Part shown: positions 1 through 11,011 of the stretch, in pieces | Numbering within the stretch: the first letter of the stretch is position 1 | Layout of the letters: every line of letters starts with the position of its first letter | NCBI GenBank assembly: GCA_010672965.1 | Contig: JAAHFN010000001.1 | Location: 268,118-332,117, forward strand | Reading direction: 5' to 3' | Length of the DNA stretch: 64,000 nt | Origin: Oscillatoria sp. SIO1A7 | Lineage (GTDB): Bacteria > Cyanobacteriota > Cyanobacteriia > Cyanobacteriales > Laspinemataceae | Made by a program: the position numbers and the translations under genes | The notes under the pieces: model-generated | Database searches by the model: none | What the model was told of the DNA's origin: nothing | The model's input: the letters and a program-made list of their open reading frames with translations, nothing else

Positions 1-1
1 T

Positions 2-730
2 CGGGAAATTGGCGATAGCCAAGGAGAAAGAGTAGCTCTGGGTAATCTGGGCAATGCTTACCATTCCCTAGGAAAGTATCGCAGCGCTATTGAATTCCAT
101 CAGCAGGATTTGGCTATTGCTCGGGAAATTGGCGCTCGCCAAGGAGAAGGAGCGGCTCTGAACAATCTGGGCAATGCCTACGATTGCCTAGGAGAGTACC
201 GCCGCGCCATTAAATGCCATCAGAAGCATTTGGCTATTGCTCGGGAAATTGGCGCTCGCCAAGGAGAAGGAAATGCTCTGGGCAATCTGGGCAATGCCTA
301 CTATTCCCTAGGAGAATACCGCCGCGCCATTGAATTCCACGAACAGCAGTTAGCTATTGCCCGGGAAATTGGCGATCGCAAAGGAGAAGGAATAGCTCTG
401 GGCAATTTGGGAGAGACTCTCCTCAAATTCGAGCGGTATTCAGAAGCTCTAGAAAACTTGCAGGCAGCTTTGGAGATTGCCAGAATAATTGCCGTTCCCG
501 AGCTTGAGGCTGAAGTTATCAAAAACATGGCCAAACTCCATCAGCAGTTAGGGGATCTGGATTTGGCGCTGGAGTGTTGCGATGAGGCTTTAGGGATTGC
601 TACGGAGTTAGGCATTCCCATAGCAAAGGAATGTCAGGAGTTGAAAGAGGAACTGCTGTCAGAGAAGGTTGGTGGCGGATGGTGGCAACGGATGGTAGCT
701 GATGTAGCGGATGGTGGCAGCAGATGGTAG
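2..730 (+). CDS. TPR-repeat protein, 5' end outside window
   Basis: The frame is open from base 2, so the gene starts upstream of the window. It encodes about four tandem 40-residue TPR units of the kinesin-light-chain/NB-ARC-associated type (pattern LAIAREIG.RQGEG.ALGNLG), each matching a 120-bp DNA repeat at roughly 1-400. TPR units of this kind are protein-interaction scaffolds; the partner is not visible. The final residues (pattern WWQRMVADVADGG) are not TPR: they are translated from the first units of the minisatellite starting near 661, so the stop at 728-730 lies inside repeat DNA. It converges on the DUF3095-type gene ending at 1546. The TPR assignment is certain; the function is unknown because the N-terminal domains are missing. 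Confidence 0.85.
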   Translation, partial: REIGDSQGERVALGNLGNAYHSLGKYRSAIEFHQQDLAIAREIGARQGEGAALNNLGNAYDCLGEYRRAIKCHQKHLAIAREIGARQGEGNALGNLGNAYYSLGEYRRAIEFHEQQLAIAREIGDRKGEGIALGNLGETLLKFERYSEALENLQAALEIARIIAVPELEAEVIKNMAKLHQQLGDLDLALECCDEALGIATELGIPIAKECQELKEELLSEKVGGGWWQRMVADVADGGSRW

Positions 731-1570
731 CGGATGGTGGCAGCGGATTGATAACGGATGTAGCGGATGGTGGCAGCGGATGTTGGCAGCGGATGTTGGC
801 AGCGGATGTAGCGGATGGTGGCAACGGATGGTAGCGGATGGTGGCAACGGATTGGTAACTGATGTAGCGGATGGTGGCAACGGATTGGTAACTGATGTAG
901 CGGATGGTGGCAGCGGATTGGTAGCGGATGGTGGCAACGGATTGGTAACTGATGTAGCGGATGGTGGCAACGGATTGGTAACTGATGTAGCGGATGGTGG
1001 CAGCGGATTGGTAGCGGATGTAACGGATGGTGGCAGCGGATTGATAACGGATGTAGCGGATGGTGGCAGCGGATGGTAGCTGATGTAGCGGATGGTGGCA
1101 GCGGATTGATAACGGATGTAGCGGATGGTGGCAGCGGATGGTAGCTGATGTAGCGGATGGTGGCAGCGGATGGTAGCTGATGTAGCGGATGGTGGCAACG
1201 GATGGTAGCTGATGTAGCGGATGGTGGCAACGGATGGTAGCTGATGTAGCTGCAACCATCCGCTACATCAGTTACTTATCAGTTGCCACCATCCGCTACA
1301 TCCGTTACTTATAGCGTTTCTCGCTCTTGATGTGAGATGCCACCGGCGTTGCATCCCAATACAGAGATTGCCGTTCGGAGCGCGCGAGATAGTAGCGGGG
1401 ATGCTGTCGCCCCTACGTTTCTAGGGTCCGATCGTTTATTACACTTATTTGAGAAACGCTATATCCGTTGCCACCATCAGCTACAAATCCGCGCTCCAAC
1501 ACCATCCGCTACATCCGTTACTTATCCGTTGCCACCATCAGTTACTTATCCGCGCTCCACCATCCGCTGC
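661..1570. repeat. Inverted minisatellite of about 33-bp units
   Basis: Degenerate units built from the words GATGTAGCG, GATGGTGGCAACG and GATTGGTAACT run from 661 to about 1249. The complementary words then continue to 1309 and from 1464 to about 1570, so the array flips orientation near 1250. A 150-bp MITE (1312-1461) interrupts the inverted part. The array supplies the C-terminal codons of both flanking convergent genes, in sense orientation for each. Long open frames inside it on both strands are repeat artefacts. The same word set occurs inside a CHAT protease gene at 33361-33419. Confidence 0.9.
1312..1461. mobile_element. MITE family A, copy 1 (TA duplication)
   Basis: A 150-bp element bounded by the inverted ends TAGCGTTTCTC and GAGAAACGCTA and flanked on each side by TA. 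It contains no gene. Its body shares the stretch GCGACAGCATCCC (here inverted) with other copies. The insertion sits in minisatellite DNA; an uninterrupted equivalent of the site is at 1514-1532, so removing the element plus one TA restores the repeat. TA duplication is typical of IS630/Tc1-mariner elements; no matching transposase is present in the window. Confidence 0.8.
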
Positions 1571-2748
1571 CACCTCGCTTTCATCGCCTTGGCCGCTAGG
1601 GCATAGCCGCCATCGGCACCATCGACAAAATGCACTTGACGCCCCGCACGCTCGAAAACCAAACAAGTCATTAGAGCCCGATCGCTAACCTGCAAGCCAT
1701 AGACCAAATTTCCTTTTTGATATTGCTCTTCCAGATAGCGGCTCAACTGTTCTCGCTTGGCCGCATCGCTGGAGATAATCATCCGCAGCATATCGTCAAA
1801 CTTGCGGTAATCGCTGGCCGATCGCGTTTCTTCCTTTAACTCTCCCCAATTCATTGCGCCGACTGTAATTTGAGCATTACACAAAAAAGAACTCAGGGCG
1901 TTTTCTACTGTTATCTTCCATAAATAGAGCTGCTTTTGCAACCTACTGCCGAAAGCAGCCCTAACCTTGGTTTCGTTGTTCAACTTCTGGGCATCGAAAG
2001 TCAGGTTGAGATTCTCGGTAAAAATTGGATTGAGATTATCATCGCTGCCATAGATGCGATAGATATGCTCTAAAACTTCTTTATAAATAGCTTGTTCCCC
2101 AGCGGCTTCCCGAGCCATAACCAGCAAGCTGACTATCTCCCCATGTTTGCTGGGGATATCTTGCCAGCGACATTCCAAACCAGAAAAATCGGCGCTTTCG
2201 GCGATCGCCCCGCCCTGGATATTATAGCGATCGCTCGTAGCAGGGTCTTTAACCAAATCCGTGGCATAGGTCAGTCCGCCGCCGATAAAGACTGCTTGAG
2301 AATAATTGCGATCGACCCGCACTTTAGCAACTTTTACTTCATAGCGATCGCCGCAAACGTCGGCAACGGGCACCGCTCCGATTCGCAAACCGAGGTTAAA
2401 TTCTTTTTTAGCAATAGCTTGGGTCGCGAGCAAAGCTGGCTTGGCTGCCTCCAACAAGCAAGGCGGAATTAAAATAGAAGCTCCATCGCCTCCAAAAACA
2501 AAAGGTATTTCCAGCTCCCCAGCAATATTCAAGAGCGCCACAATCGAGCTAGCTCCCAAAAAATTCACCTCTTTATAGCGTCCGGCTTCGATAGCTTTGG
2601 TGGAACCGACAATATCGGTGACGATAACGTACCAGTCATCGGGAATGCCGACAAAGTGACTGTGGTCGGCGATATCCAGAAAATTGTCTAAAGCTGGCAA
2701 ATCCCAATAAAAGTTTTCTGTGGAAAGCATTAGCTGCATTGTTTGCAT
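1546..2748 (-). CDS. DUF3095-type protein (adenylate-cyclase-like fold)
   Basis: A 400-residue soluble protein. The N-terminal half has the sequence features I associate with DUF3095: WYVIVTDIVGSTKAIEAGRY near residues 39-58 and FVFGGDGASILIPP near 83-96. These resemble the metal- and nucleotide-binding strands of class III adenylate cyclases (D..GST and GGDG). Whether it cyclises nucleotides is unknown. The C-terminal residues ARWQRMVERG come from the adjacent minisatellite, so the natural C terminus has been replaced or extended by repeat DNA. The start shown is the first ATG of MQTMQ; a second ATG lies three codons on. It converges with the TPR gene. Confidence 0.75.
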   Translation of the reverse strand: MQTMQLMLSTENFYWDLPALDNFLDIADHSHFVGIPDDWYVIVTDIVGSTKAIEAGRYKEVNFLGASSIVALLNIAGELEIPFVFGGDGASILIPPCLLEAAKPALLATQAIAKKEFNLGLRIGAVPVADVCGDRYEVKVAKVRVDRNYSQAVFIGGGLTYATDLVKDPATSDRYNIQGGAIAESADFSGLECRWQDIPSKHGEIVSLLVMAREAAGEQAIYKEVLEHIYRIYGSDDNLNPIFTENLNLTFDAQKLNNETKVRAAFGSRLQKQLYLWKITVENALSSFLCNAQITVGAMNWGELKEETRSASDYRKFDDMLRMIISSDAAKREQLSRYLEEQYQKGNLVYGLQVSDRALMTCLVFERAGRQVHFVDGADGGYALAAKAMKARWQRMVERG

Positions 2749-2779
2749 CCTTGATTTAGAGTTGTTTTCTTCTATAGCA

Positions 2780-3050
2780 GTCAGCTATCAGCAGTCAGCT
2801 ATCAGCACGAGCCTTGCCGTGAAAAGCCAGGAGCGAGATTTGAATTGTCCCTTCCCCGTAGGACAGGCGACACGAGCAGTCCCTAGCTGCTCTGACTGAC
2901 ATGGCGCTGAACGCTGAACGCTGAACGCTGAACGCTGAACGCTGAACGCTGAACGCTGAACGCTGAACGCTGAACGCTGAACGCTGAACGCTGAACGCTT
3001 GCCAAAAAAGGGCCAAAACGCCGATGAGGGGTTAGGGGTCGGTCCCCACC
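2780..3050. repeat. Intergenic short tandem repeats
   Basis: The 644-bp spacer between 2749 and 3392 holds CAGTCAGCTATCAG-type repeats at about 2778-2805 and thirteen perfect tandem copies of the heptamer GCTGAAC at 2906-2996. It then carries a copy of a dispersed element (3050-3196, listed separately). I see no gene here; short frames are repeat shadows. Confidence 0.9.
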
Positions 3051-3196
3051 TAGGGTGATTATCTTGTGGGCTTTTTCACCACAAGGCGTGAAATATGGGT
3101 ATTGTTAGCTCTCTTAATCCCGAAACCAGAGTCCCTGTAGAACTTTCGAGCCCTCGACAGCGGTCGGGAAATAGCATGAAGCTTCCCTACACAAGA
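3050..3196 (-). repeat. Dispersed ~130-bp element, family G, copy 1
   Basis: Read on the minus strand it contains AGGGAAGCTTCATGCTATTT, CCCGACCGCT and GACTCTGGTTTCGGG, and ends with GGTGAAAAAGCC. The same order of words recurs at 28924-29065 (+), 48350-48478 (+) and 49333-49463 (-). It contains no frame of note. Each copy lies beside arrays of GGGTGTA-type heptamers. Confidence 0.7.
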
Positions 3197-3392
3197 GCAC
3201 CCCACACCCCACACCCTAGTTCCCACCGCAAGATCTGGCCTTACCTTAAGATCTTTCAGCCGGTGCAAAGGCCAAACAGAAAACCCAATCGACTCGGAGC
3301 AGAAAATTTGAAGTGCAAAACCCGAGCGATTGACGTTATATAATATAGAGTCTGTCTAAAATTTAATTTTTTCCAACTACAGAGGAAGCTGT

Positions 3393-4001
3393 ATGTCAAG
3401 ATACAGAGGCCCGCGCCTCAGAATAGTCCGTCGCCTCGGCGAATTACCGGGCTTAAGCCGCAAAAACCCCAAACGCTCCTACCCACCCGGCCAACACGGC
3501 CAGAGCCGCAAGAAGCGCTCCGAATATGCAATTCGCTTGGAAGAGAAGCAGAAACTGCGCTTCAACTACGGTCTCTCAGAAAAACAACTACTCCGCTATG
3601 TGCGCAAAGCTCGTCGCCTCCCGGGTTCGACGGGCCAAGTTCTGCTGCAACTGCTGGAAATGCGCCTGGATAATACTGTCTTCCGTCTGGGAATGGCACC
3701 GACAATTCCTGGCGCTCGGCAGTTGGTGAATCACGGCCATGTCACTGTTAACGGCCGTAGGGTCGATATTGCTAGCTATAATTGTCGTCCTGGAGATGTC
3801 ATCGGTGTTAGAGACCTAGACAAATCCAAGAAATTAGTAGAAGCCAACTTGCAGTCTCCTGGTTTGGCTCACATCCCGAGCCATCTAGAGTTCGACAAAA
3901 ATACTCTCGTTGGCAAGGTGAATGGCAACATCGAGCGCGACTGGGTTGCCCTGCAAATAAACGAACTGCTCGTGGTTGAGTATTATTCGCGTCAAGCGTA
4001 A
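3393..4001 (+). CDS. rpsD: 30S ribosomal protein S4
   Basis: A 202-residue protein of normal bacterial/plastid S4 length. It starts [20 protein letters not shown], followed by the S4 RNA-binding domain around residues 90-155 ([37 protein letters not shown]). S4 nucleates assembly of the small subunit by binding the 5' domain of 16S rRNA. The start is set by an AGAGGAAG ribosome-binding site about 7 nt upstream. The gene is monocistronic here, as is common in cyanobacteria. About 25 nt after the stop a G-rich heptamer array begins (4028), the usual 3' arrangement in this window. Confidence 0.98.
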   Translation: MSRYRGPRLRIVRRLGELPGLSRKNPKRSYPPGQHGQSRKKRSEYAIRLEEKQKLRFNYGLSEKQLLRYVRKARRLPGSTGQVLLQLLEMRLDNTVFRLGMAPTIPGARQLVNHGHVTVNGRRVDIASYNCRPGDVIGVRDLDKSKKLVEANLQSPGLAHIPSHLEFDKNTLVGKVNGNIERDWVALQINELLVVEYYSRQA

Positions 4002-4309
4002 TTTTGGTATTTGTATCTGTGGGTAAATTAGGGTGTGGGGTGTAGGGTGTAGGGTGTAGGGAAGGACGAAATGAATTATTTCGTCTTCCTTATTCCGCCC
4101 TCCTCCCATACCCACACCCAATTCAAAACTCAGAGGATTCCAAGAAATAAATTATCCTGCTTCGTAGGACGGGCGTCCCGCCTGTCCCAGACCCAATTCG
4201 TAGGACGACCGTCCTACAGGGAAATGATGGAGAAATATTTATTTGGAAATCCCTCAGAACTCAAAATTTAAAACTCAAAATTCAAAACTCAAAACTCAAA
4301 ATTCAAAAC
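4002..4309. other. Spacer between convergent rpsD and moaA
   Basis: Contains a GGGTGTAGGGTGTAGGG array at 4028-4062, a hairpin GACGAAAT-gaatt-ATTTCGTC at 4065-4084 that may end rpsD transcription, a C-rich partner stretch to about 4120, copies of the dispersed word GTAGGACGGGCGTCCCGCC at 4165-4215, and a run of AAAACTCAA-type units to 4312 that also provides the moaA stop codon. No gene. Confidence 0.8.
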
Positions 4310-5311
4310 TCAGCCGCCAATTTGCGACATGGTTCGGGAATAGTTGCCGACAAGAGTTCCCGAATCGCGTTCTTTGAAGTTAATTTCTGGCTTGATGGCC
4401 AAAAGCGATCGCACTTTTTCCTGCAAAGATTCTGGAGCAACCCCATTGCGAAGAGCAGTTTTCAGGTCGATTTGACCAGTCTCGTTGAGCAGGCAGGGAC
4501 GCAACCAGCCATCTGCAGAAAGGCGCATTCGATTGCAGCGATCGCAGAAACATTCTGACATCTGAGAAATAAAGCCCAAAGTCCCCAATGCGCCGGGAAT
4601 TTGGAATACATCTGCAGGGCCGTTGCCTGTAACTCTGGATTCTTCCAAACCCCAGCGATCGCGAATTCTCTGTCTCAATTCCGCCGACGGCACCCAACCC
4701 ATATCGCCAAAAAGCTCGTTATTGCCAATCGGCATAAACTCAATAAATCTGACGTGCCAGTTGCGATCGATGGTGAGACTGGCCAAATCGAGAATTTCGC
4801 TGTCATTGACCCCGGGAATAACCACCACATTTAGCTTGAGAGGGTCGAAGCCAACTCTATGGGCCTCTACAATACCATCCCAGACTCGCTGCCACCTGCT
4901 CCGTCCTTTAGTGCCAGCGAGCAGATCGAAAGTGTCGGGATTGAGCGAGTCGAGGCTAATATTAATGCGCCGCAATCCAGCATCGTAGAGTTCTGCAGCT
5001 ATTGGGGCGAGCAAAAACCCATTGGTGGTTATGGCTAAGTCCCGGACTCCTGGGGTAGAGGCGATCGCCCGCACCAGATCCACGATACCCGGACGAATCA
5101 GGGGTTCCCCACCCGTAAGGCGAAACCGCGAAAAACCCACGGGCATAAACACCTCGCGAATTAAGGTTAGCAGTTCGTTGTAGCTCAATAAATTCTGCTG
5201 CAAAATGTAATCCAGCTCTGCCCCTTCCGGCATGCAATACTGGCAGCGAAAGTTACAGCGATCTATCAGACTTATGCGGAGGTAATCTACGACGTTCATG
5301 CTCTCCCTCAC
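4310..5311 (-). CDS. moaA: GTP 3',8-cyclase (molybdenum cofactor biosynthesis)
   Basis: A 333-residue radical SAM protein. The N-terminal cluster motif is CNFRCQYC (residues about 19-26) and the C-terminal second cluster is the CFCDRC element with a third Cys in LRPCL near 275. GGEP is the SAM-contacting motif ([10 protein letters not shown]). The enzyme converts GTP to 3',8-cyclo-7,8-dihydro-GTP, the first step of molybdopterin synthesis. The C terminus is the usual MSQIGG tail, which enters the active site. No other mo genes are adjacent. The TGA stop is formed at the edge of a TGAGTTTTGAATTTTGAG repeat run. Confidence 0.97.
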   Translation of the reverse strand: MRESMNVVDYLRISLIDRCNFRCQYCMPEGAELDYILQQNLLSYNELLTLIREVFMPVGFSRFRLTGGEPLIRPGIVDLVRAIASTPGVRDLAITTNGFLLAPIAAELYDAGLRRINISLDSLNPDTFDLLAGTKGRSRWQRVWDGIVEAHRVGFDPLKLNVVVIPGVNDSEILDLASLTIDRNWHVRFIEFMPIGNNELFGDMGWVPSAELRQRIRDRWGLEESRVTGNGPADVFQIPGALGTLGFISQMSECFCDRCNRMRLSADGWLRPCLLNETGQIDLKTALRNGVAPESLQEKVRSLLAIKPEINFKERDSGTLVGNYSRTMSQIGG

Positions 5312-6403
5312 TGGGCGTACCGCGAATTAAAGACTGTTGGCTACATACTGTAACCAAAACAATTGACAATTGGGCTGTTGGCTGGCTGTTGACTTTGGGG
5401 CGAGGGCGATAGAGCGCCTATATGACTTTCCCCGGCGATCGTTACCGGCTTGAAATACCGAAACCCCCTAGTAGCCTGTCAAGGTAGTTTTTTCTGATGC
5501 CCAATGCGAACATGCCCCATGCCCCATGCCCCATGCCCCCATACTCATGCCCAACTATATTTTAAGAAAAATTTAGGATTTCTATAGAATTTTTTTATCA
5601 AAAAAACTTATAGCTTTCATAATGTAGATACAGAGAAAGGATTGGCCTTCAAGTTCCCAGGAGCGATCGCCATTACCGCCTCCGGAAGGTATCTTGCCTC
5701 TCATAGCTAACCAAATCTTGCCTTTATGCAAAATAGGCTCGATTTTAGCCTTTGAGAATATGTTAATCTAGCTTGAATACCTCTTGACTTGTCTGAAAGA
5801 GGCAATTTGGCTGCGGTTGCAGACTTGCCCTTTGAAACTGAATGGTAAATGAGGTGTCTGAAAAACCCGAGTTTTTTGGACAATACCTTCGCCAAAATCA
5901 AAAATGTCTCGAACGTAGGGAGCGGTCCTGGGACAAAAGCGAACAAATAACTGTTTCTTTCCCAGCGCCGGATCCCCCCAACCCCCCTTAAAAAGGGGGG
6001 CTTAAGATTCGTTCGACTATTGCCCCCCTTTTTAAGGGGGGTTGGGGGGATCGTTCCCTGCGGAAAATAGGCGTTAGTATTGTTCGATAAACCCGGTTTC
6101 TGGCTCCCATTCGCTAAGCAATTCTAATCTACAAAGAGGTATTGACAAGACTTGCGCAAATTGTAGGCTGGAAAGCTAGATATAGCGTCCAACAGTGCTA
6201 CATAGTTCCAAAGACATTTGGGCGTGGGAGATTGCCAATATAGGCTGGAAAGCTACATATAGCGTCCGAAACGCGCTGTGATACCTACATAAAGAGTATG
6301 CGTAAGTCACGATTTAGTTATTTGGGAAAGCGGTAAGGGGTCGCGAGTTAAGTTTCAATGGGTAAGTAACCTTTATTGCCAACTAGCAACAATATCTGCC
6401 ATT
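5312..6403. other. 1.1-kb spacer with palindromes and direct repeats
   Basis: No convincing gene. It holds CCCATGCC heptamer-like repeats near 5505-5540, a 30-bp inverted repeat (5971-6052, listed), part of the AAACCCGAGTTTTTTGGACAATACCTTCGCC family at about 5858-5905, and two direct copies of TAGGCTGGAAAGCTA plus ATATAGCGTCC at about 6163-6192 and 6241-6270, upstream of guaA. The last may be regulatory or another repeat; I cannot decide. Confidence 0.6.
5971..6052. repeat. 30-bp perfect inverted repeat
   Basis: The arms GATCCCCCCAACCCCCCTTA... (5971-6000) and their exact complement (6023-6052) are separated by 22 bp. The element is a small non-coding palindrome; the word GATCCCCCCAACC recurs alone near 13650. 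It may be a MITE remnant or act as a bidirectional hairpin. Confidence 0.8.
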
Positions 6404-8080
6404 ATGGAAAATGCATTATCCCTGACGGAGCGATCGCCGCTCGCAGTGGAAGAAAAAGAATCGCCTCTCCAGGGAGCGCCTTTAGAAAGTAGAAAACAAA
6501 ATACAGAAATAGCTACGTTTGCCAATCGTCAGACGATCGCAATCCTAGACTTTGGCTCCCAATATTCCGAACTAATAGCCCGCCGGATTCGAGAAACTCA
6601 AGTCTATTCGGAAGTGCTATCCTATCGCACCACTATCGAGCAGTTGCGCAACTTGAGTCCTCAAGGCATAATTCTCTCGGGCGGACCAAATTCGGTGTAC
6701 GATGATTGGGCTCCAAAATGCGACCCGGCTATTTGGGAACTTGGCATACCCGTCTTGGGGGTTTGCTACGGAATGCAGCTTATGGTCAAACAGCTTGGCG
6801 GTCAAGTAGAACGCGCCAAGCTAGCCGAATATGGGAAAGCCTCCTTGTGGATAGACAATGCTGGGGATTTGTTCGGCAATGTAGAAAATGGCACGACCAT
6901 GTGGATGAGCCACGGGGACTCTTGCACGGAATTGCCAGAAGGTTTTGAGGTACTGGCGCACACGGACAATACTGTTTGTGGAGCGATCGCCAATCCAGCC
7001 AAAAAACTCTATGGCGTCCAATTCCATCCAGAAGTGGTTCATTCCATTGGCGGCATGGCTTTAATTCGCAACTTTGTTTATAACATCTGCAAGTGCGACC
7101 CAACCTGGACAACAGAAGCCTTCATCGAACAATCAATTCGGGAAATCCGAGCCAAAGTCGGAGAAAAGCGGGTGCTGCTCGCTCTTTCTGGCGGCGTAGA
7201 TTCCAGCACTCTGGCATTCTTGCTACACCGGGCGATTGGCAACCAGCTCACTTGCATGTTTATAGACCAGGGCTTTATGCGCAAGAGAGAGCCGGAACGG
7301 TTGCTAAAACTTTTCAGCGAGCAGTTTCATATCCAAGTTGACTATGTTAATGCCCGCGAGCGCTTCTTAGCCAGAATGGAAGGAGTCACCGATCCCGAGG
7401 AAAAACGCAAGCGCATCGGCCACGAATTCATCCAAGTATTTGAAGAAGAATCGAAACGTCTCGGACCCTTTGATTACCTGGCTCAAGGCACCCTCTATCC
7501 AGATGTAATCGAGTCTGCCGATACTAATGTCGATCCGCAAACCGGCGAACGAGTGGCAGTAAAAATCAAAAGCCATCACAATGTTGGCGGTCTGCCAAAA
7601 GACCTGCGCTTTAAACTTATCGAACCCTTGCGCAAGCTCTTTAAAGATGAAGTGCGCAAACTCGGGCGCTGCGTCGGCTTGCCAGAAGAAATAGTCAACC
7701 GCCATCCCTTTCCCGGCCCGGGACTGGCGATTCGCATCTTGGGCGAAATCACTCCAGAACGATTGAAAATCTTGCGGGATGCAGACTACATCGTTCGCCA
7801 AGAGATTAACCGACAGGGGATGTACAGCCAGTTTTGGCAAGCTTTTGCCGTTTTGCTGCCGGTTCGCAGCGTCGGAGTTATGGGCGATCGCCGGACTTAT
7901 GCTTATCCCATCGTTTTGCGCTTAGTTTCCAGCGAAGACGGCATGACCGCCGACTGGTCTCGGGTGCCTTACGATTTCTTGGAAATAGTTTCTAACCGGA
8001 TTGTCAACGAAGTTGAAGGAGTAAATCGCGTGGTGTATGACATCACCTCGAAGCCTCCGGGAACTATAGAATGGGAGTAA
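6404..8080 (+). CDS. guaA: GMP synthase (glutamine-hydrolysing)
   Basis: A 558-residue protein, slightly longer than the usual ~525 because of a leader of about 45 residues before the class I glutamine amidotransferase domain. The nucleophile Cys is in GVCYGMQ (about residue 121) and the catalytic His/Glu in QFHPEV (about 207-212). The ATP-pyrophosphatase domain has the PP-loop SGGVDSS near 264, and the C-terminal dimerisation domain ends TIEWE. It converts XMP to GMP using glutamine and ATP. The start ATG at 6404 is the first in frame; whether the N-terminal leader is translated is uncertain, since a later start closer to the amidotransferase domain is possible. Confidence 0.97.
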   Translation: MENALSLTERSPLAVEEKESPLQGAPLESRKQNTEIATFANRQTIAILDFGSQYSELIARRIRETQVYSEVLSYRTTIEQLRNLSPQGIILSGGPNSVYDDWAPKCDPAIWELGIPVLGVCYGMQLMVKQLGGQVERAKLAEYGKASLWIDNAGDLFGNVENGTTMWMSHGDSCTELPEGFEVLAHTDNTVCGAIANPAKKLYGVQFHPEVVHSIGGMALIRNFVYNICKCDPTWTTEAFIEQSIREIRAKVGEKRVLLALSGGVDSSTLAFLLHRAIGNQLTCMFIDQGFMRKREPERLLKLFSEQFHIQVDYVNARERFLARMEGVTDPEEKRKRIGHEFIQVFEEESKRLGPFDYLAQGTLYPDVIESADTNVDPQTGERVAVKIKSHHNVGGLPKDLRFKLIEPLRKLFKDEVRKLGRCVGLPEEIVNRHPFPGPGLAIRILGEITPERLKILRDADYIVRQEINRQGMYSQFWQAFAVLLPVRSVGVMGDRRTYAYPIVLRLVSSEDGMTADWSRVPYDFLEIVSNRIVNEVEGVNRVVYDITSKPPGTIEWE

Positions 8081-8084
8081 TTGG

Positions 8085-8193
8085 CTAGTGCAGCGGGCGC
8101 AGAAATAATTCACGCCCGGCGATCGGGTCAAAGAGCCAGGGGACAAAGGCGTTATTACCTTGAGACTTCTGACCTTTGACTTCCGCGCAGCGG
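8085..8193 (-). pseudogene. C-terminal remnant of an unknown gene
   Basis: Just after guaA, the minus strand reads about 36 codons in good protein-like sequence (NNAFVPWLFDPIAGREL then FLRPLH and a TAG at 8085-8087), with an in-frame stop upstream near 8196. It looks like the 3' end of a deleted gene. I do not recognise the family. Confidence 0.3.
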
Positions 8194-8258
8194 CACTAGG
8201 TAAGCTCGCTCCCGTTTGCAATACCTTGTCTAGTCTTGATAATTTTTATTTTTTCCAG

Positions 8259-8285
8259 AGCCCGCCCAAAGCGGGCTTTATTTGT
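8259..8285 (+). terminator. Intrinsic terminator downstream of guaA
   Basis: Stem AGCCCGC / GCGGGCT with a 5-nt loop (8259-8277), followed by TTATTTG and preceded by a T-rich run. It lies about 180 nt past the guaA stop. The T-rich stretches on both sides could make it bidirectional. Confidence 0.7.
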
Positions 8286-8513
8286 ATGGGCAAGACGGGC
8301 AAGACTTGACTTTTTCCAGGCTTTGGTCTAATCTAAGAAATGTAACATAGCTAACATGTGGAAAAAATCCCAAAAGTCTGTGGAAAATTTTCCTTCTTTG
8401 TGGAAAACTAAGCCTACAAAGCCCGATCGCGAAAATAGCAGCAGGAATTTTCCCTATAATTTTCCCTACAACCTACACCCAACACCCAACACCCAACACC
8501 CAACACCCTAGCC
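8286..8513. repeat. AT-rich spacer ending in CCCAACA heptamers
   Basis: No gene. From 8466 to 8513 there are five units of CCCAACA (GGGTGTT on the minus strand). The TAG stop of the minus-strand NTF2-like gene is part of this array. Confidence 0.8.
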
Positions 8514-8927
8514 CTTGTATTCCCGCCAGCGGGCAATCAAACCGGAGTTAAACTCAATAAAAATAGCATTGTCAGCGCAACGATCGCGACCTGTCGCTAA
8601 ACTGCGATCGCACCAACGCCATTCCACGGCAGCTTGCTCTCCCTCCACCACTATGCGACGTATCTCGATCTTCACCTCCGCCAAAACTGCCAGATAATTG
8701 ACAGTCGCCTTTTGGATGGCCGCTTTGCCAGCAAGGCGATTCTCCCGCATAGTGCCAGAAGCGCTATTCTCCTGCTTCTCCTGCTTCTCCTGCAAAGGGC
8801 GCGTTTCGCCGGATAAAATAATTTCTCCTGTCTCCGCAAAAAGCCCTGCAAAACTTTCTGCATCTCGGGCAGAACAGGCATCCGCCGCTCGTCGGATTAT
8901 TGCTCTAATCTCTTCTGGGTTCATCAA
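8508..8927 (-). CDS. SnoaL/NTF2-like protein
   Basis: A 139-residue protein with the pattern of the NTF2/SnoaL fold: an N-terminal helix pair (EEIRAIIRRAADACSARDAE, then FAGLFAETGEI), then strands with WRWCDRS and a tail ending IARWREYKG. Members are small cone-shaped domains that act as isomerases, hydrolases or binding proteins; the substrate cannot be told. Residues about 46-52 (LQEKQEKQEN) come from a 9-bp tandem repeat (CTTCTCCTG on the plus strand), an in-frame expansion in a surface loop. The stop codon lies in a GGGTGTT array. Confidence 0.7.
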   Translation of the reverse strand: MMNPEEIRAIIRRAADACSARDAESFAGLFAETGEIILSGETRPLQEKQEKQENSASGTMRENRLAGKAAIQKATVNYLAVLAEVKIEIRRIVVEGEQAAVEWRWCDRSLATGRDRCADNAIFIEFNSGLIARWREYKG

Positions 8928-10592
<1,665 letters not shown>

Positions 10593-10648
10593 CTAGCTCT
10601 TTCCTTAACCCAAGTCGCGCCATTAAACACCATTATAGCGCTACGCAC

Positions 10649-10735
10649 AAGTCAAAAGTCAAAGGTAGTATCTGACTACTTTTGACTTTTGACTTTTAAC
10701 TTTTGACTTTTAACTTTTGACTTTTAACTGGCGAT
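10649..10735. terminator. AGTCAAAA inverted repeat after eno
   Basis: The stretch AGTCAAAAGTCAAAGGTAGT (about 10650-10669) is followed after 5 nt by its near-perfect complement ACTACTTTTGACTTTTGACT, then further ACTTTTA octamers to 10727. The transcript can form a long hairpin about 60 nt beyond the eno stop. The octamer is the one that forms the big array at 31217-31468. The preceding TATAGCGCTACGC also occurs at the end of an element at 61318. Confidence 0.6.
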
Positions 10736-11011
10736 CGCACCGCCCGCGCTCTTTGCTCTCGGCTGCCCTGGAAAACCGTCAGTTGTACCAGGCTCGCGAA
10801 GAAATAGAAAAATTTAAATTCTTTTTAAGCCTTATGTGGCAAGGGTTTGAGGCGTATTTTTCCGGCTTGCACCCGTTTGAAGTGCGGCTCAAACTCGCCA
10901 AAACAATCACAAATCGCTGCTGGCGATCGTCTTAATCGTAGAAGAACGAAAAACAATACCTCAAAGCCGGGGTTTTCTACTTGGGCTTTAGGTCACATTA
11001 GGTCACACGCT

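Noticed and set aside
600-1259. Long overlapping frames of about 200 residues on both strands over the minisatellite
   Set aside because: They are translations of the repeat unit in every frame (CHHPLHQLPS-type), with no family resemblance or ribosome-binding site.
5707-5946. 79-residue minus-strand frame upstream of guaA
   Set aside because: It crosses a dispersed AAACCCGGTTTTTTGG-type repeat and has no coding character.
6160-6300. Purine riboswitch upstream of guaA
   Set aside because: The region has two direct repeats of TAGGCTGGAAAGCTA but none of the conserved junction bases of a purine aptamer.
10717-10935. 72-residue plus-strand frame before the lysozyme gene
   Set aside because: The last 55 codons look somewhat protein-like (LENRQLYQAREEIEKFKFFL), but the start lies in AGTCAAAA repeat DNA and no ribosome-binding site or family is seen. 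It could be a gene remnant.
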